Notes: generated by a model from the sequence alone, not told the origin. DNA of 64,000 nt from Wyeomyia smithii (GCF_029784165.1 NC_073696.1:176008912-176072911), one strand, 5' to 3'; counted from the stretch's first letter, positions 1 to 12,290 are shown. Translations and numbers: made by a program.

Positions 1-795
1 CAGAAAATTGTTCCAAAGAACGGTTCAAAATAAATTAAAAATTTATGTGAAAATATTCTGAAACATGAAGCACAAATTGATTCTAAATTATTTTCTGATT
101 TTAGCTGGATGAAATAATGAAAATCTCAGCCATGAAAAGTCGAAAAATCAACAGCAAATACATGTTGGCCGAAGAAGTTAACCCTTTTTCAAGTTTTGAA
201 ATGAAGTAATGATATTAAAACTTATATATTCATACATTTTAAAACCGGGAAAACCGGGAAAAAACCGTAAATTTGAAACTGGAAATCTCCTGGCCACCCT
301 GTTAATTGAATGCCATCAGCTAAATTGGTGGAAAGTGAGTTACAATATACATAATTTTTGTTTCATTTATGGTGTTGCTTATTTTCTTTTCATCATTCAA
401 GACAATTCTGAAAGATTTTCGAACCTGTTGTTAATGGCAAGAGACGTCCTGTGTGTTTCTGCATCGAGTATTCCACTCGAAAACAAACTTTCTTCGGGGC
501 GGGTCCTCGTCACATCACGCAGAAACAGACTAAGTAGGAAAAGAATCCGGCAGCTACTTTTACTAAAATATTGGCTTAAATAAATGTTCCAAAACTAAGA
601 AAATTGTAGAACCAGCCTTTTTCGTTACTACACACCAAATTTTTCAATTAGAAAAAAAATATAATAAAAAAAATAGTAAAACGAATTGCAAAACATAGTT
701 TGTATTGTATTGATTTAGTCAAACATTTTTCAACATGCATAAAAGTCTTTATAATAATTTTTTCACCAAAATAACGCTCTCGAAAAAACTGGCAA
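1..795. other. AT-rich sequence, no gene recognised
   Basis: No protein family, RNA gene or long repeat is recognisable here. A short CCGGGAAAA-type direct repeat lies at about 243-268. A 124-codon open frame at 209-583 has no recognisable domain and is probably chance. Confidence 0.5.
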
Positions 796-940
796 CTTTT
801 GTTCCCGGACTTCGGACCGGACTCCGGACCGGAACCGAACGAAGCCAATCGGACCGGACCCAAATCGGACCGGAACGAGCTAGTTCCGATTTTTTACCGG
901 ACCGGACCGGACCGGAACGCGGACCCAACGTTTTCGTTCC
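796..940. repeat. GGACC/CCGGA short tandem-like repeat
   Basis: The pentamers GGACC and CCGGA recur many times in about 140 bases, including an uninterrupted run of GGACC units near 897-918. The block is GC-rich inside AT-rich surroundings and stays open in two frames because of its composition. It abuts the 5' side of a truncated retrotransposon, so it may be a simple repeat that expanded at the junction or a spacer of the element. Confidence 0.75.
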
Positions 941-957
941 GATGTCGAACACTACAG

Positions 958-1590
958 TCTAGTGGGACTTGAGGCTCTAAAAGCCTACAAGTGCATGTCT
1001 AGATTTGTCTGGGACTGCATTTGCCTTCTACAACAGATGAACCAGTTGAAATCTGTAAATCTTTACTGGATTCCTGGTCACTGCGGAATAGAGGGCAATG
1101 AAGTTACAGATGAACTCGCCAGATTTGGTTCCTAATCAACCTGTTTTGGTCCTGAACCGTTGTTTTGTGGCATCTCAGACTGTGTCCTGAAGGCAGAGCT
1201 AAAGAAATGGGGACAACGAGAGATTACAGCCAATTGTAAGGCAGTGAAATCTCTTAACCAATCAAAAAGATTTATAACACCAAACGCAAAAATTTCTCAA
1301 AAGTTGCTGAGTCTCAATAGGAGCGATCTCAGTATATTCGCTGGCCTAATACCTGGTCACTGTCCGAGCAAACATCATCTTCAGAAAATTGGTTTCACCC
1401 AAGATGATATTTGTCGCTTCTGCAATTCAGAAAGCGAAACCTCAGAACATTTGCTCTGCAATTGCGGAGCACTAATTATACGCAAACTTCAGTACTTCAA
1501 TAAAGGCTCTCTAGAATCCAAGGAAATCTGGTCTGCGCCGCAGGTCAGGGTTAGTTGTTTCATAAAACTAGTTGTTTCCGACTAATACCT
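958..1590 (+). pseudogene. RNase H and C-terminal zinc-finger remnant of a non-LTR retrotransposon
   Basis: Frame reading from about 960 gives a segment containing WIPGHCGIEGNEVTDELARF, the last RNase H block with its His and Asp, followed at once by a stop (TAA near 1134). The open frame resumes at 1160-1585 and ends in a Cys/His cluster (CRFCNSESETSEHLLC) that follows RNase H in LOA/I/R1-type elements. Everything upstream (endonuclease, RT, most of RNase H) is missing, and the break lies at the GGACC repeat. The stop and the 5' truncation make it non-functional. RNase H excludes Jockey and RTE; LOA or I clade is the best guess. Confidence 0.8.
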
Positions 1591-1734
1591 ATCTCGCTAT
1601 AGCCCGCCGTCTATCACTTCCTAAATAAGTGGTAGACAAGCTTGAAGCGCAGTACAGCAAATCGGGGCATACCACAGTAGTTCAAATAAATGGACGCAGT
1701 GGTCCAAAAAACCTCCAAACAGAAAAAAATAAAC

Positions 1735-1992
1735 CTATGAAAGTTCTTTCCAGGGAATTGTAATCAGGCGACATTGTTAGAATGGACAGAAGCGTTATAG
1801 TAGAGCAGTAAGCTTGAAACGGAAGGGTAAAACTTACAAGCACGAATATGAATAATGAGCTTATCACTTACTTTGATTGTAATACTGCCAATAATATAAA
1901 GTGCGGAGTACAGAAAAAAACCTGAGCAATATCACAATAAATCTAATGTTCTCTGGTTGCAGTGATGAGTCCACACAGAAAAAAATGTTCCA
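1735..1992 (-). pseudogene. Decayed copy of the small two-exon gene at 12031-12290 (3' part and 3' UTR)
   Basis: Read on the minus strand, this block matches 12205-12430 along most of its length. It keeps the C-terminal reading (FCTPHFILL then a stop) and about 150 bases of downstream sequence, including the shared phrase CCGTTTCAAGCT. The upstream coding part is degraded. No exon 1 was found. A third, shorter relative lies at 33035-33130. Confidence 0.6.
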
Positions 1993-2316
1993 ATGCTTCT
2001 TTAGAACAACGTTTCCTTGTTCAATGCAACTAACAAAAGTTAAGAAAAAACTTAATTCTACGTAACTTTTATATATTTCTGAAACTCTGTACCCAACGAA
2101 GATGAGAATTTCGTTTGTTTACCATATTTTCATATTGTTACGTGTTCTAAAATGCAACTAACAAAAGTTAAGTACAAAAAATCAAATTTTAGGAACTTCC
2201 ATATATTATACTTGTTTGTTCAGCAGAGTTTCATATTTAAATATCTTCTACAACTTTGCAGAATGAACCATTCCCTTACCTTCTAACATAAAGAAGTTAG
2301 TTTTTAAATTTTAAAC

Positions 2317-2462
2317 TTAAACCTCTAGTGTCCAGTGCCGTCGTTGGACGGTCTTCAGTTAAACCTCTAAAAAGCTTCTATAAGAACTTAAAAAAGTTTA
2401 TAAAGCTTCATAGTGAATTATCGAAGTCCGTCTAAAAAGTAATTTGGGCACTGGAGGGTTAA
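2317..2462. mobile_element. TTAA-flanked MITE, copy 1 (piggyBac-like)
   Basis: The block is bounded by TTAA on both sides and has inverted ends related to ACCCTCTAGTGCCCAA (left ACCTCTAGTGTCCA, right complement of TGGGCACTGGAGGGT). It has no ORF. A second copy lies at 45869-46016 with better preserved ends. TTAA targets plus CCCT-type ends are typical of piggyBac-derived MITEs; the superfamily is an inference. Confidence 0.7.
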
Positions 2463-3194
2463 TAAACTCTTCATAACTTTTGACAATTTGAGATTATGCG
2501 GGTCGTTCAAACAAACAATTGTTCCGAAGACACTAATAAACTAGGGTTAAGGTGAAAGGCGTTATAGAATGAAGTTTCACTTTTTGCCTCGTTGGACACT
2601 GTGTAATGCCGTTTCTAAACGCCCTGAAATAATTTAGCTGTGAAGTAGTTAAAATTATTTTTTTTAAACTCAATTTTATCCACAGCGCTTGAAAAAGAAA
2701 TTATTTCTTAACGTACCTCAAAATTTTTAGTTCAATGAGAATGGGAAGTTTTAAATTTTCTTGGAATTGTAAATGGTAATTTCCAACGCTAATTTTCCAA
2801 CCAGTTTTCTCCAAAATATGAGTTAGAAGTGCGCCAGTTTTAAAACTATGAAATACCAATATTGTGAAAGTTTGTTCGCTATTTGTTTTGATAAGTGACT
2901 GCCAACCAACACGGGTGCTGTATTTTCCTACCATGACGCACCAAGGTGTCAAAAAGTTTTTAAAGAAGTTGTATTTTAAACACTCAAGACCAACTGGAAG
3001 GTGTACTTCGTGGATATCTATTTGTTAATTGAAGCATTGTTTTAAATAAAATCCCGAATAACTAATTAAATATAAGAGAAAAAATAAACTTTCATACTTT
3101 TAAAAATTAAATGTTTGTTTTTAAGAATCTTCAAAAACAATGACGATAATTGTTTGTTCCATCGATGATTACACTGCACAGTGGTTCAGGAATG
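2463..3194. other. AT-rich sequence, no gene recognised
   Basis: No family, RNA gene or clear repeat was recognised. Confidence 0.4.
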
Positions 3195-4215
3195 CAACCT
3201 AGCGGAACAAAATTAATCGTGTTGGTTTTTTGAAACAGTGTTTGCGAAACGTTCATGAGAATAAACAAGAAATATTTTTGTATGAAAATATTTTAACTAA
3301 ACGCGTATTAAACTAGTACTAATTTTTTTTCTTTTTTTTCAATTTAGAAGGATGGTTTCTTTTACAAAGTTGTTTATTAGCCAATAATATGAAACTCTTC
3401 CAAAGTCACAACTATTCAAGAAGCCACCGTATATATGATATTGATTTTTTTGGACAAAATGGACTAATAGAAATGGACTTTTTTTTCCAAGTGTACTAAC
3501 AAACTCTATGGGTTTTTAATAATATTTTTTTTTTTTGAACTTTGAACTTTGAACTTTGCCGCAGAAATATACATTTGGCATAATATTGTAAATAAAATAG
3601 CACTTTTTTCTAATTTTGTAGAATTTTACAAAATTACTCACAGAATAAAAGCTCCAAGGACTTCCGGGCTGAAATTTTGTCTTCTTATACCTTCTCTAAT
3701 ATTCTTTCAGCCCTGAGAGTTTCAAGTTGCGCTAGTTGAGATATGACATTTAGAAAAAAACATCAAAATTTTGTTTTTTTTTAAATTTCTCAAAAACTAC
3801 AGGCCACAGCCATCCTATTTCTGCGGCAAAGTTCAAAGTTTAAAACATTTATATCAAGAAACTCAATGAGTTTGTTAGTACACTTATAAAAAATAAAATA
3901 AAATGGAAATATAAGTTTTTTGTCCAATTTGTCAAAAAAAATCGATATCTCATACATTGTGGCTTTTTGAATAGTTGTGACTTTGGAAGTTTCATATAAT
4001 TGGCTGATAAACAACTTTGGAGAAAGGAACCATCCTTTTAAATTGAAAAAATGTAGCCAAAAAATTTATTACTAGTTTAGCACACTTTTAGTACAAACAT
4101 TTTCATACAAAAATATTCCTTGATTAATCTCATGAATTTTGCCGAAAACACTATCTTAAAAAACCAACACGATCCGGAGTTATTAATTTTGTTCTGCCGT
4201 TTCCTTGTTTTGGAA
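3195..4215. mobile_element. Foldback element I with about 370-390 bp inverted arms
   Basis: The left arm (about 3199-3566) is the imperfect reverse complement of the right arm (about 3817-4210), around a 250-base spacer. Shared anchors include GGAACAAAATTAAT at the outer edge and ACTTTGCCGCAGAAATA at the inner edge. The left arm carries three tandem GAACTTT units at 3536-3556. No transposase was seen. Divergence between arms (roughly 15-20 percent by eye, with indels) indicates an old insertion. Confidence 0.8.
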
Positions 4216-5885
4216 CATGGAACAAATATGCGTAGAACGGCAGTATATAATTGAACACAATTTGTGGAGCAACTTAGCTAAGGACACTACGGCTTTTGTG
4301 GGTCGAAGTATTTTTGATCGCGTTTTGCAGTGTAACACGGTGAAATAATGCTGAAGCTCCTCCAGCGGAGAGAAATCTTTCTATTCACCTTTTTTGTATA
4401 CCTACCTCCATGTTAAGAAAACTATTTTAAATCACGCGAGTGGATAGATAGTAAACAAAACGATTGCCAAACAAACGATGGAATTGGTAATTAAATTTAT
4501 TGTTATGAGCATTTCGCATCGTTTGCCAATGAATGCAGCGTTCCCTACAGGGAGACATGAACTCAGTAACGTAAATTTGCGAAGACGACGCCACGGTGCG
4601 ACGATGGTCAATATGATGCCCTCCTAGCAGCCGAATAAGGCTTTTATTATTTTGTTATGACTGGCCAACTTTATGTTTTGTCAGGCAATTATTTGTTTTG
4701 TTGGCCCAATTCGTTTTGGGCGACCACCGAAAGGATCGGGTCAGTGTAAGAGTTTGCATGTTCGGCACCTCCCAAGCAGCACAAACCGCTTCCGGATGTT
4801 GATATTAACGTACAGTCACGTGGGTGGTTCCGTATATAGAGTAAGACACTAAGAAATTCCTACCGTTTCTTGTGATAAGACACGTCTCAGTCATTCGATG
4901 AAAAGGTGGGTACGACAGTTGTGCTATGTGATATCCTCTTCAGAATCAATATTCATCACAGCTCGAAAGCAGACACTACGATGGAAAAGGAACTTGACGG
5001 TGTAGAACGTAAACTGACAACTTCCCCTCCCGTAAAAGATGTAATACACGTGTATTTAGCATGAGATTGGAGATTGCTCTCCTTTGAGATCAATTAGTAG
5101 CTCAGCTGCGAAATTGCTCTGATTATACCCAAATGGATGTTTATTGAATACCCATCTTTAGCACTGCTTGGTGTGATCATGACAGCCGCGAATACAGATA
5201 CGCCTGTCAATGCAAAAGGAAACGATGCCTAGAATTGTAACTGCTATAAACGATGTAAGGCGAGATGTAATAGGAATGAAATTAAAAGAATAATGCTGAT
5301 GACTATGTTATAACCATAATCAACATGCAACCGTTTTTCGATCCTATCAAGTAACAGAATTTAATTAAATTAAAGGTGGTTGCATTTTAAAAACAACAGC
5401 TTTACCACGCGTATTTTACAAAATTGAAAATGTTTGCTTATTAATAACCCACAAATGCAAAGTTTTGGGTTTATTCGTTTGCTTCACTATTCACCGATTT
5501 AGTATCACGGGAACAATAGGTCTAGTAAGTTGAGTAGGGCAAAGGATCCTCCTTTCAGGAAGTAACAGTTTGCTTACCAACGAAACGATATATTGCTTGC
5601 TTTAACCAGTTCCACTTGTACGGCAGGCGTGTTTGGAATACATTTCCCGGGTCTTGTTTTTGAGTTCATGTTTAATTCAATTAACCGGACTAGCAGGTTG
5701 GCGGATAGTTTGTGCTCAATAATTGATAGTATTGTTCAGTAATTGAAGTAAATTTTACATTTTCAATGACAATGGTTTGTGTCGTAAAGAGTAAACGAAC
5801 TAAGAAAAAACTATAAAATAAATAAATAAATAAATTTTTTTCTGTTTAACAGATTTCCAAAAGGTCTTTTCTCGACCTAAAAAAA
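4216..5885. other. No gene recognised; short (AAAT)n tract
   Basis: There is no coding family or RNA gene. An (AAAT)n microsatellite of about five units lies at 5814-5836. The rest is AT-rich and unremarkable. Confidence 0.4.
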
Positions 5886-5890
5886 AGTTT

Positions 5891-6840
5891 TTGTCTCGAA
5901 TACGCGCATATGCATCCTTAGGTGTCAAACAACTTATATTACCTCAACATGGCACTCGTCGAAGTGATTTCATTCAATTGTCTTTCGTTATGATACCACT
6001 TCTTAAAGTGGTTCCAAGACATCTCCTTTACTACAGTTGTGGCTTACAACACATGCCACTAATCATTTTTGAATACCGAAAATTTCTTGAAAACTTTAAC
6101 GCTTTCGTTGCAACAACACTATACCCGTTAACAGTTTGTTGGTTGAACTTTGGGCATTACATATTTCTATCGTTACTCAGCTTCATCAACGAATCATTTA
6201 GAACCTTTTGCTCGGTTTGTTTTCAAAGCATATTTTGCCCGGCTCCCGGGTCCTGCTCGCCTTCATCAATTTACCATGGCTTTATTGTTGAACACAAAAA
6301 GAAAGCTTGCTTCTTTCACACCCGCAGGCTGTTTCTAGTTGGTGGTTTTCCTGCTCAGGAATTACCGTACATGTGGGTCAAACAAAGTTCGAAAAGAAAA
6401 GTTTTCTTTCGACGCTTGTCTTTCTTCTTGCAGCCTTTTTGGCGCAATCTCTCCAGCTAAGCTCATGTCCTACGAGTTGTTTGACACCGGCCAACAGACG
6501 AAGGCAAGGAAAGATTGTGCTCAATCCTTTCATAACTTCCGCTCCGCATCCGTACACTCCCGGTATACAACCCTTTTGCCAGCCATGCCGTTATTCGATA
6601 AACCTGCTGGGTAAACGGAGCAATCAAATTCCATTGTCCGTTCGTCGCACGGCACAGCGACGGCCCACACGGACTAATGCTCTGCTACTGCTCGAACGGT
6701 ATTGTTCAAACAATCATTTCCTTTGGTTCAATATTTTCCGGCTGTTCGGGGCGACAGGAAGGAAACATCAGATCCTGATTCAACACACAATGAGGATTTT
6801 GATTGCCTCGTGTTTTTTCTCATTTAGGTTTTCTCGCTAG
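5891..6840 (+). other. Unrecognised overlapping open frames
   Basis: Two overlapping plus-strand frames (5891-6460, 189 codons; 6307-6840, 177 codons) are longer than expected in this AT-rich background. The first opens at a TTG, not an ATG. Neither shows a domain, a splice structure or a clear signal peptide that I recognise, and base composition is only mildly richer in C and G. It could be decayed coding sequence or a long UTR. I assign no function. Confidence 0.15.
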
Positions 6841-7284
6841 TCGCTTTAGTGTATCTGAAGCGATCAGTTTTACGTTCAACAACAGAAGTTCTAAACAGGA
6901 ACAAACACCAAGCAAGTAGATGTCGATTATTGTTGGTCACATGCTGAATGCAAGTCCTTTTAAAAATTAAGAAAACAGATTGTTAGTGCAATACTTTCCT
7001 GACATACCGGCAGGTCGTAACATTCATTTCACAGAATATGTTTATATGTCAAAGCATAAACACAAATCATCTAAAATATTTTTCTTTACTCTGTAAGTAA
7101 AATTACCTGCAATTCAGACATTGTTTATCTGACAACGAAAAATGCATTTTTGATTGTAATTGTGTGCATATCTGTTCGTATGTATCACCTATCATGTTTA
7201 AGTAAGTTGAACATATTAGGAGTTGCTCGAGACGAAATGTTTCAGAAGTTTCATTTAGCACAACCCACCTCTTGAATATTACGT

Positions 7285-7900
7285 ACAGGGTGCGGCAGGA
7301 AAAAACTGCGAAAATGTTGAAGCTTCAATTTTGGGTCAATTTTTGTAACTTTTGACTTATTTCTGTCAACAGTGTATTTGGTTACATTTACTTTAAAGTG
7401 GTGCATCAGAGTATCGAAATTGTAACATTGTAAATTTGTCAAAATGTATGCCAAAGAGGGTATTATGAGTTTTTTACTGGCCCAGGGGACGCCGAAGAGA
7501 TTTTCGGGGTGATATTGGTCACTTGACCACAGTTTATTGCATCAAACAGTCTCTACAGGTCTTAAGTAGCGGAACTAGGAGAGCGAAAGTATATGGTTTG
7601 TACGTACGCTAACATGATCAAATTGGTCCGCGCAAAGCTTTCTCGCTGCCCGGTACGTTCCATCAAGAAACTTGCCAAGGAAGCCAAAATTTCTGTTAAA
7701 TCGATGCATCGATGCGGAGAATTATCATAGAAGACTTCACGCATCTTCCAGAACAAGAACGAAACACCACTTCATAACGGAGCGGATAAACGAGCTACGA
7801 GTGACTTTTCGAAGAGATAGCTATTTTTGTTGAAGAAGAATAATGCTGTTCTTCGACCAAAAACTGCTCAGCCTCTATACTGTGCAAGCTTAGAAAAAAT
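7285..7900 (+). pseudogene. Tc1/mariner-type transposase, N-terminal helix-turn-helix fragment
   Basis: A frame starting with the ATG at 7614 reads MIKLVRAKLSRCPVRSIKKL followed by AKEAKISVKSMHR. The pattern of basic residues, RSIKKLAKEAKIS and a second helix fits the paired-like DNA-binding domain of Tc1/mariner transposases. It is broken by stops and frameshifts after about 30 residues, and no catalytic DDE part follows. A motif near 7288 (CAGGGTGCGGCAGGAAAAAA) resembles the terminal inverted repeat of such elements. The 3' side is cut by the minus-strand retroelement that starts near 7905. Confidence 0.6.
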
Positions 7901-7904
7901 GACT

Positions 7905-9720
7905 GGTGAGCGACTCAGTCTGTTCTCAGTCTGTTCGACCGCAATTGCTTGTGGAGCCCATAGTAGGCACGACTTCCGCTAATAATACGCCTCCGGATCT
8001 CTCGGCTGGTATCATTGACCTCAGTAACCAGTGAGCCAAGATAGACAAACTCATCGACTACCTCGATCTGCTACTGCCTAGGCGTTGTCGGTCGACTTCG
8101 GTTCCGCCGGCTAGCATATACTTCGTTTTAGACGTATTTATCTGCAACCCAATTCTCGCTGCTTCCCGTTTTAGTCTGGTGTACTGTTCTGCCACCGCCG
8201 CTGTTGTTCTGCCGACAATGTCCATGTCATCAGCAAAGGAAACGAATTGACTGGATTTGTTGAAAATCGTACCCCGCGTGTTAATGTCCGCTCGATTCAT
8301 TACACCAGAAGAGACCATCACCCTGTCGAAGCCCCCTGCGGGATTCGAATGGACCCGACAACCCATCTGAAATCCGCACACAGCATTGGGTCCCATTCAC
8401 CGTAGCCTTTATCAGTCCAATCAGCTTCCCCGTTTTCGTCCATGATCTTCCATAGCTCTTTTCGGTCGATAGTGTCATACGCGGCTTTAAAGTCGATGCG
8501 TGGGGGTTCTGTATTCACGACATTTTTGGAGGATCTGCCTTATGGTAAAGATTTGGTCCGTCGTAGACCTTCCTTCCACGAAGCCGGCCTGATAAATTTC
8601 CACAAATCTGTTGGCTAGGGGTGAGAGGCGGCGGAAAATGATTTGGGAAAACACTTTGTAGGCGGCATTCAGGACGGTGTTCGCACGATAGTTCCCACAG
8701 TCCAATTTGTCGCCTTTCTTATAGATAGAGCATAACCCCATCATTCCACTCCTCCGATAGCTGTTCTGTATCCCAATTTCCTACAATCAGCCGGCTTCAA
8801 ATGACAAACAAATGGCCAGCTTCTCCGGGCCCATCTTAATACGCTCCTCTCCGAGGCCATCCTTCCCAGCCTATTTATCGTTTTTCAGCTGCTTGATGGC
8901 ATCCTTAACTTCGCCTATCGTTTGGGGCTAGCACGTCTTCTACATTTGTCGCACTGGGCGCCATTCGAGTGTTCGTCGGAGAGCTGCTTCCTCCTTTCGG
9001 TCACCTCACGATCGTCCGTCAGAAAACTACCCGGCACATTTCGGCTCGCGGTACAAAGCCTCTGTGGGATGCATGGCAGAACTTTCGCGTTTCCTGAGAA
9101 TGATGCAGCTCTACAAACTCCTCCTCCTCCAGGCGGCGCTTCTTCTCCCGGAAAATTTGGGTTCACTGCATCTCCTTCTGTCGGTGTCTTTCCACATTCT
9201 GACGAGTGGCACTGCGCATCTTAGCCGCCCGCGCAGCATTCTCCTCATCCATCACCCTCCTACATTCGTCGTTGAACCACTCCTTCCGTTGGGTTCGTCC
9301 CACATGTCCGATGACGTTCTCCGCTACGCTGTTGTTGCCTTTTTTAATTGTTTTCCAAAAGTCCTCGAGAGGACCTTCCTCCAGCTGGTCCTCTTCCGGC
9401 AGCGCAGCTTCGAGCGAATGCGCGTAGTTTTCGGCGACGTTAAGTTGCTTCAGTCGCGCGAGATCTAACCGGAGCGTTGGTACCGAATGTTGTTAACAAT
9501 GGAGAGTTTTGGGCGCATCTCAACCATCACCAGGTAGTGGTCCGAGTCGACGTTAGCGCTCCTATAAGATCTGACGTTGATGATGTCTGAGAAGTGCCGA
9601 CAATCAATCAGAACGTGGTCGATTTGTGTTTCCGTCTGATTTGGTGACCTCCAGGTGTACTTGTGTAGGAGGTTGTGCTGAAAGCAGTTAATATACACGG
9701 TCAGCTGCGATTTTTTTTCG
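7905..9720 (-). pseudogene. APE/RT non-LTR retrotransposon, decayed
   Basis: Read from high to low coordinates. The C-terminal end of an apurinic-type endonuclease comes first (9465-9700, with IDHVLIDCRHFSD and DSDHYLV, the Asp-His catalytic pair). A linker rich in Arg/Lys/Glu follows (about 8920-9450). The reverse transcriptase comes next: IYKKGDKLDCGNYRA and AGFVEGRSTTDQIF (8487-8744), DFKAAYDTIDRKELW, GLRQGDGL and the catalytic FADDMDIVGRT (8058-8396). The 3' part (VNDTSREIRRRI region near 7960) is cut off. At least four frameshifts and a small deletion after GLRQGDGL inactivate it. The 5' end of the endonuclease is also missing. The clade is uncertain. A related fragment lies at 42906-43030. 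Confidence 0.88.
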
Positions 9721-10489
9721 CTGCGGTATATAAAGTTCTTTAATTTTGTTCCCAGATTAGCGCTCAAGATAACAAAGTATTATTACAACGAGTTTCATTA
9801 TTATTTTTGCAATTTTTTCGCCAATGGCAATGTTGAGTCCCAATAATATCTACAGCGTATTACATGTTTTCTTCCTAACGTCAACCCAAGACGTCACGTA
9901 ACATGCAACTTTGGACTTGTGGAGAAGCCATATTCAACGTGGACTAGTTTTCGATAATTTTAGACCCCCTCCCCTCTCCATGGACAGTCGTTCATATATA
10001 TTCTAAAAATTTTGTATGAACCTTGAACATTCGCCAATATAAACTTTTCATGTTGAATGTGAATTGCCCCCAAATTGTTGTATTCAATTGTATTCAATTA
10101 CTCAATAAAATCGTTTTAGACTGTTTAAATTTGTTAAATCAGCAAACTTTAACTCCAAATTCATCACAACAATAAAGTGATCAAAGTCACCCCGAAATGA
10201 TGATTGATGAAAAATTTTTAGAGCATATTCAAACACGGCAGTATTGTTACTAAACTTTTGAACTAGTAACTGGATCTTGCTCAATGCATGCCAGTACTCA
10301 TTTTAAAAATATCAAACAATTTTGTATGCAGTATATTCTTAAAATATTTGGAATTCATTCAAAAACAAGAGATCAAAGTCATCCCAGTTTACGGTACCTT
10401 ATAATATTCCATTTTATTCAACACGGGACATTTGAAATATCAAAAAAAAAGAAACTTTTATTTTTATGTACCCCGTGCATCCTGTGCAT
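9721..10489. other. No gene recognised
   Basis: AT-rich sequence with no family I recognise. A direct repeat of ATTCAATTGT lies near 10082-10098. It separates the retroelement from the transposase-like C-terminal piece. Confidence 0.4.
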
Positions 10490-10905
10490 CCTGATTTTTG
10501 TACATAAGGGCAGTATAGATCAAAAGGCAATTTATCATACACATAGAGAGATTTCGGTAGAATCTTCGAAATTTGCATGGAATTCCGAAGAAAGAGAGAT
10601 GGATACCAACCCGTTTTAGATGTATTGGGGCTACAGCTTTCAAGCCATCTTCGGTTTGCCTGATTCGAATCGTTGCTGGCAGAAACTGGGATGGCAGGAC
10701 AAATTCTCAAGATCCGTATCTATAGTGCGCTGTCTATCATTCAAATGCGTGCCGTGGAGATCTTGTGCCACTAGACCAGATAATTCTCGGGATAGAGTTG
10801 CCATTCGCCTTTCGACACGATCAAAGGCACTTCTGCCAGGTGCATTAGTAGCAATGAGGAGGACGTCTAGTTGGTGTTTCCGGCAATTACGGATGGTGAC
10901 ATTTA
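10490..10905 (-). pseudogene. Unassigned transposase-like protein, C-terminal piece
   Basis: The minus-strand reading from 10905 down gives DVLLIATNAPGRSAFDRVER followed by RMATLSRELSGL, then a TIDTDLE motif and a QTEDGLKAV segment. From memory, this order matches the second half of a multi-copy arthropod protein that is usually left uncharacterised. Its N-terminal and middle parts are found at 12431-13737 on the same strand, so one gene appears split by about 1.5 kb of other sequence. At least two frameshifts are needed to read it. The catalytic residues of this half were not identified with certainty. Confidence 0.6.
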
Positions 10906-12030
10906 TGCCCTGTTTTTTTAACGCGGATTTTTTTCCAGGCCCCCATCAACAATCACTACACTGCCTTTACATTGCACAGTGGGGAATCGCTGGCCATCAG
11001 CCAAAAAAATTTTTTTTCGTTAGCTGTTTCATAATATTTTTCCTTTATTGCTATAACATTCAAGTGTCTAAATCCAAAATTTGGGCGCAATATCATGAAA
11101 TCTGAATTTTTTATGACTTTTCAAAGCTTGGCGAACTGACGTTTTTTGTCTTTTTTTTTGAAAAAAAGTACATTGCTTTGAAACACTCTGTAGCTTTAAT
11201 GATAGCTTGGATTCTTTTGACGTCAAAAGAAAAGTTGTTGTAAATATTATGCAAAACAAACCCTTTTGATTAGATATTGTATAATTTGGTTATTGCAGGA
11301 CTGACACTAAAATTTTTTTTAAAAAACGTGATTTTTTGTAGAAAAGTAGCTTAAAAGTTTAGTTGCCGCAGTTTGCCACGGTTATGACTACATTAAAAAT
11401 TTAGGTAAAAACGTAAGCTTTCGAATGCATACTGTCCGCTGTAGCGCAAAACTGCGTAAATTGTCACTTTAGTGAAAAAAGTAATAGCAGATTTTTTTAG
11501 TTTTTATTTTTGAAGTTGAAATTTCATCCAGGATTAATTTTAATCATAACCATGATACCCCATTAATGAAAACTTATGATATCGTACTCAATCCGTAAGG
11601 ATAAAACATAAATTTGGGCAGAAATCACAAAATTTATCAATGAAAAGTTTTAAAATAAGTGTTAAACAAGAAAACAGTAAACGAATCTTTATGAAATTTT
11701 AATTATGTCAAACTTTATCACTTTCTGCAAATTTAAAACAATATTAAAAATATTCAGCCCTTTTCAATTTATGATCATGAAATTATTTAAACTGATTGAA
11801 GTGTCAAATACTAGCAGCGAATTCATACCATCAAACTCCGGCTAACAGCAGTCCGTTTGCAGATTGCTTTTGCTTCGCACTCATTTGCAAACAAAAGTAA
11901 AGCACACAGTTTGCTGTATGAGAAAAAACAAAGAACATTCGTCGCCTTCCGCATCTTTTCATATTCATTTAGATCGTTATGTGATTTCAGTGTCTTGGTT
12001 TTCAAATTCATAAATTCGTTAAATTTTATT
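10906..12030. other. AT-rich sequence separating the two transposase pieces
   Basis: There is no long ORF or known domain. A TGCACAGTG motif and its near complement near 10950-10985 could be the edge of an inserted DNA element. The last 200 bases lie directly upstream of the small two-exon gene and would contain its promoter; I see no clear TATA box. Confidence 0.4.
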
Positions 12031-12290
12031 ATGGAGCCTTCAACTTCAGCGGCACCACCTAATTTAATGTCTAGTAAGTTGCCAATTCATGGTTTTATAC
12101 ATGTGTTTACATATCCTCTTCAACCATAGAAACCGGATTAGAGACACAACATTTATATGAAACAATGAAACATCGAAAATCACAAGAAGAAATGAAAATA
12201 GCAGCGAGAGAAATTTTTTCTGCTGATAAGTGCCCAGGTGTTTTCTGTACTCCGCTTTTCATATTATTAGTAGTATCACTATTGAAGTAA
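12031..12290 (+). CDS. Small two-exon gene, 67-residue protein with hydrophobic C-terminus
   Basis: Exon 1 is 12031-12073 (MEPSTSAAPPNLMS plus one base). A 56-base intron follows, with donor GTAAGT at 12074 and acceptor CATAG ending at 12129, a size typical for mosquito introns. Exon 2 is 12130-12290 and joins in frame to a hydrophilic, charged segment (KTGLETQHLYETMKHRKSQE), then REIFSADKCPGVFCTP and a hydrophobic end (LFILLVVSLLK) before TAA. The hydrophobic tail could be a short membrane anchor. Two relatives of the 3' end (1735-1992 and 33035-33130) keep the hydrophobic reading, so it belongs to a dispersed family. It is not recognised. It could be a young gene, a captured gene fragment or an ORF of a non-autonomous element. 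Confidence 0.5.

Noticed and set aside
735..962. Arg/Gly/Pro-rich open frames on both strands
   Set aside because: They are translations of the GGACC pentamer repeat.
5891..6840. Membrane or receptor protein gene
   Set aside because: The frames are Phe/Leu-rich but start at TTG, overlap each other and show no topology or family motif; kept only as unrecognised sequence.
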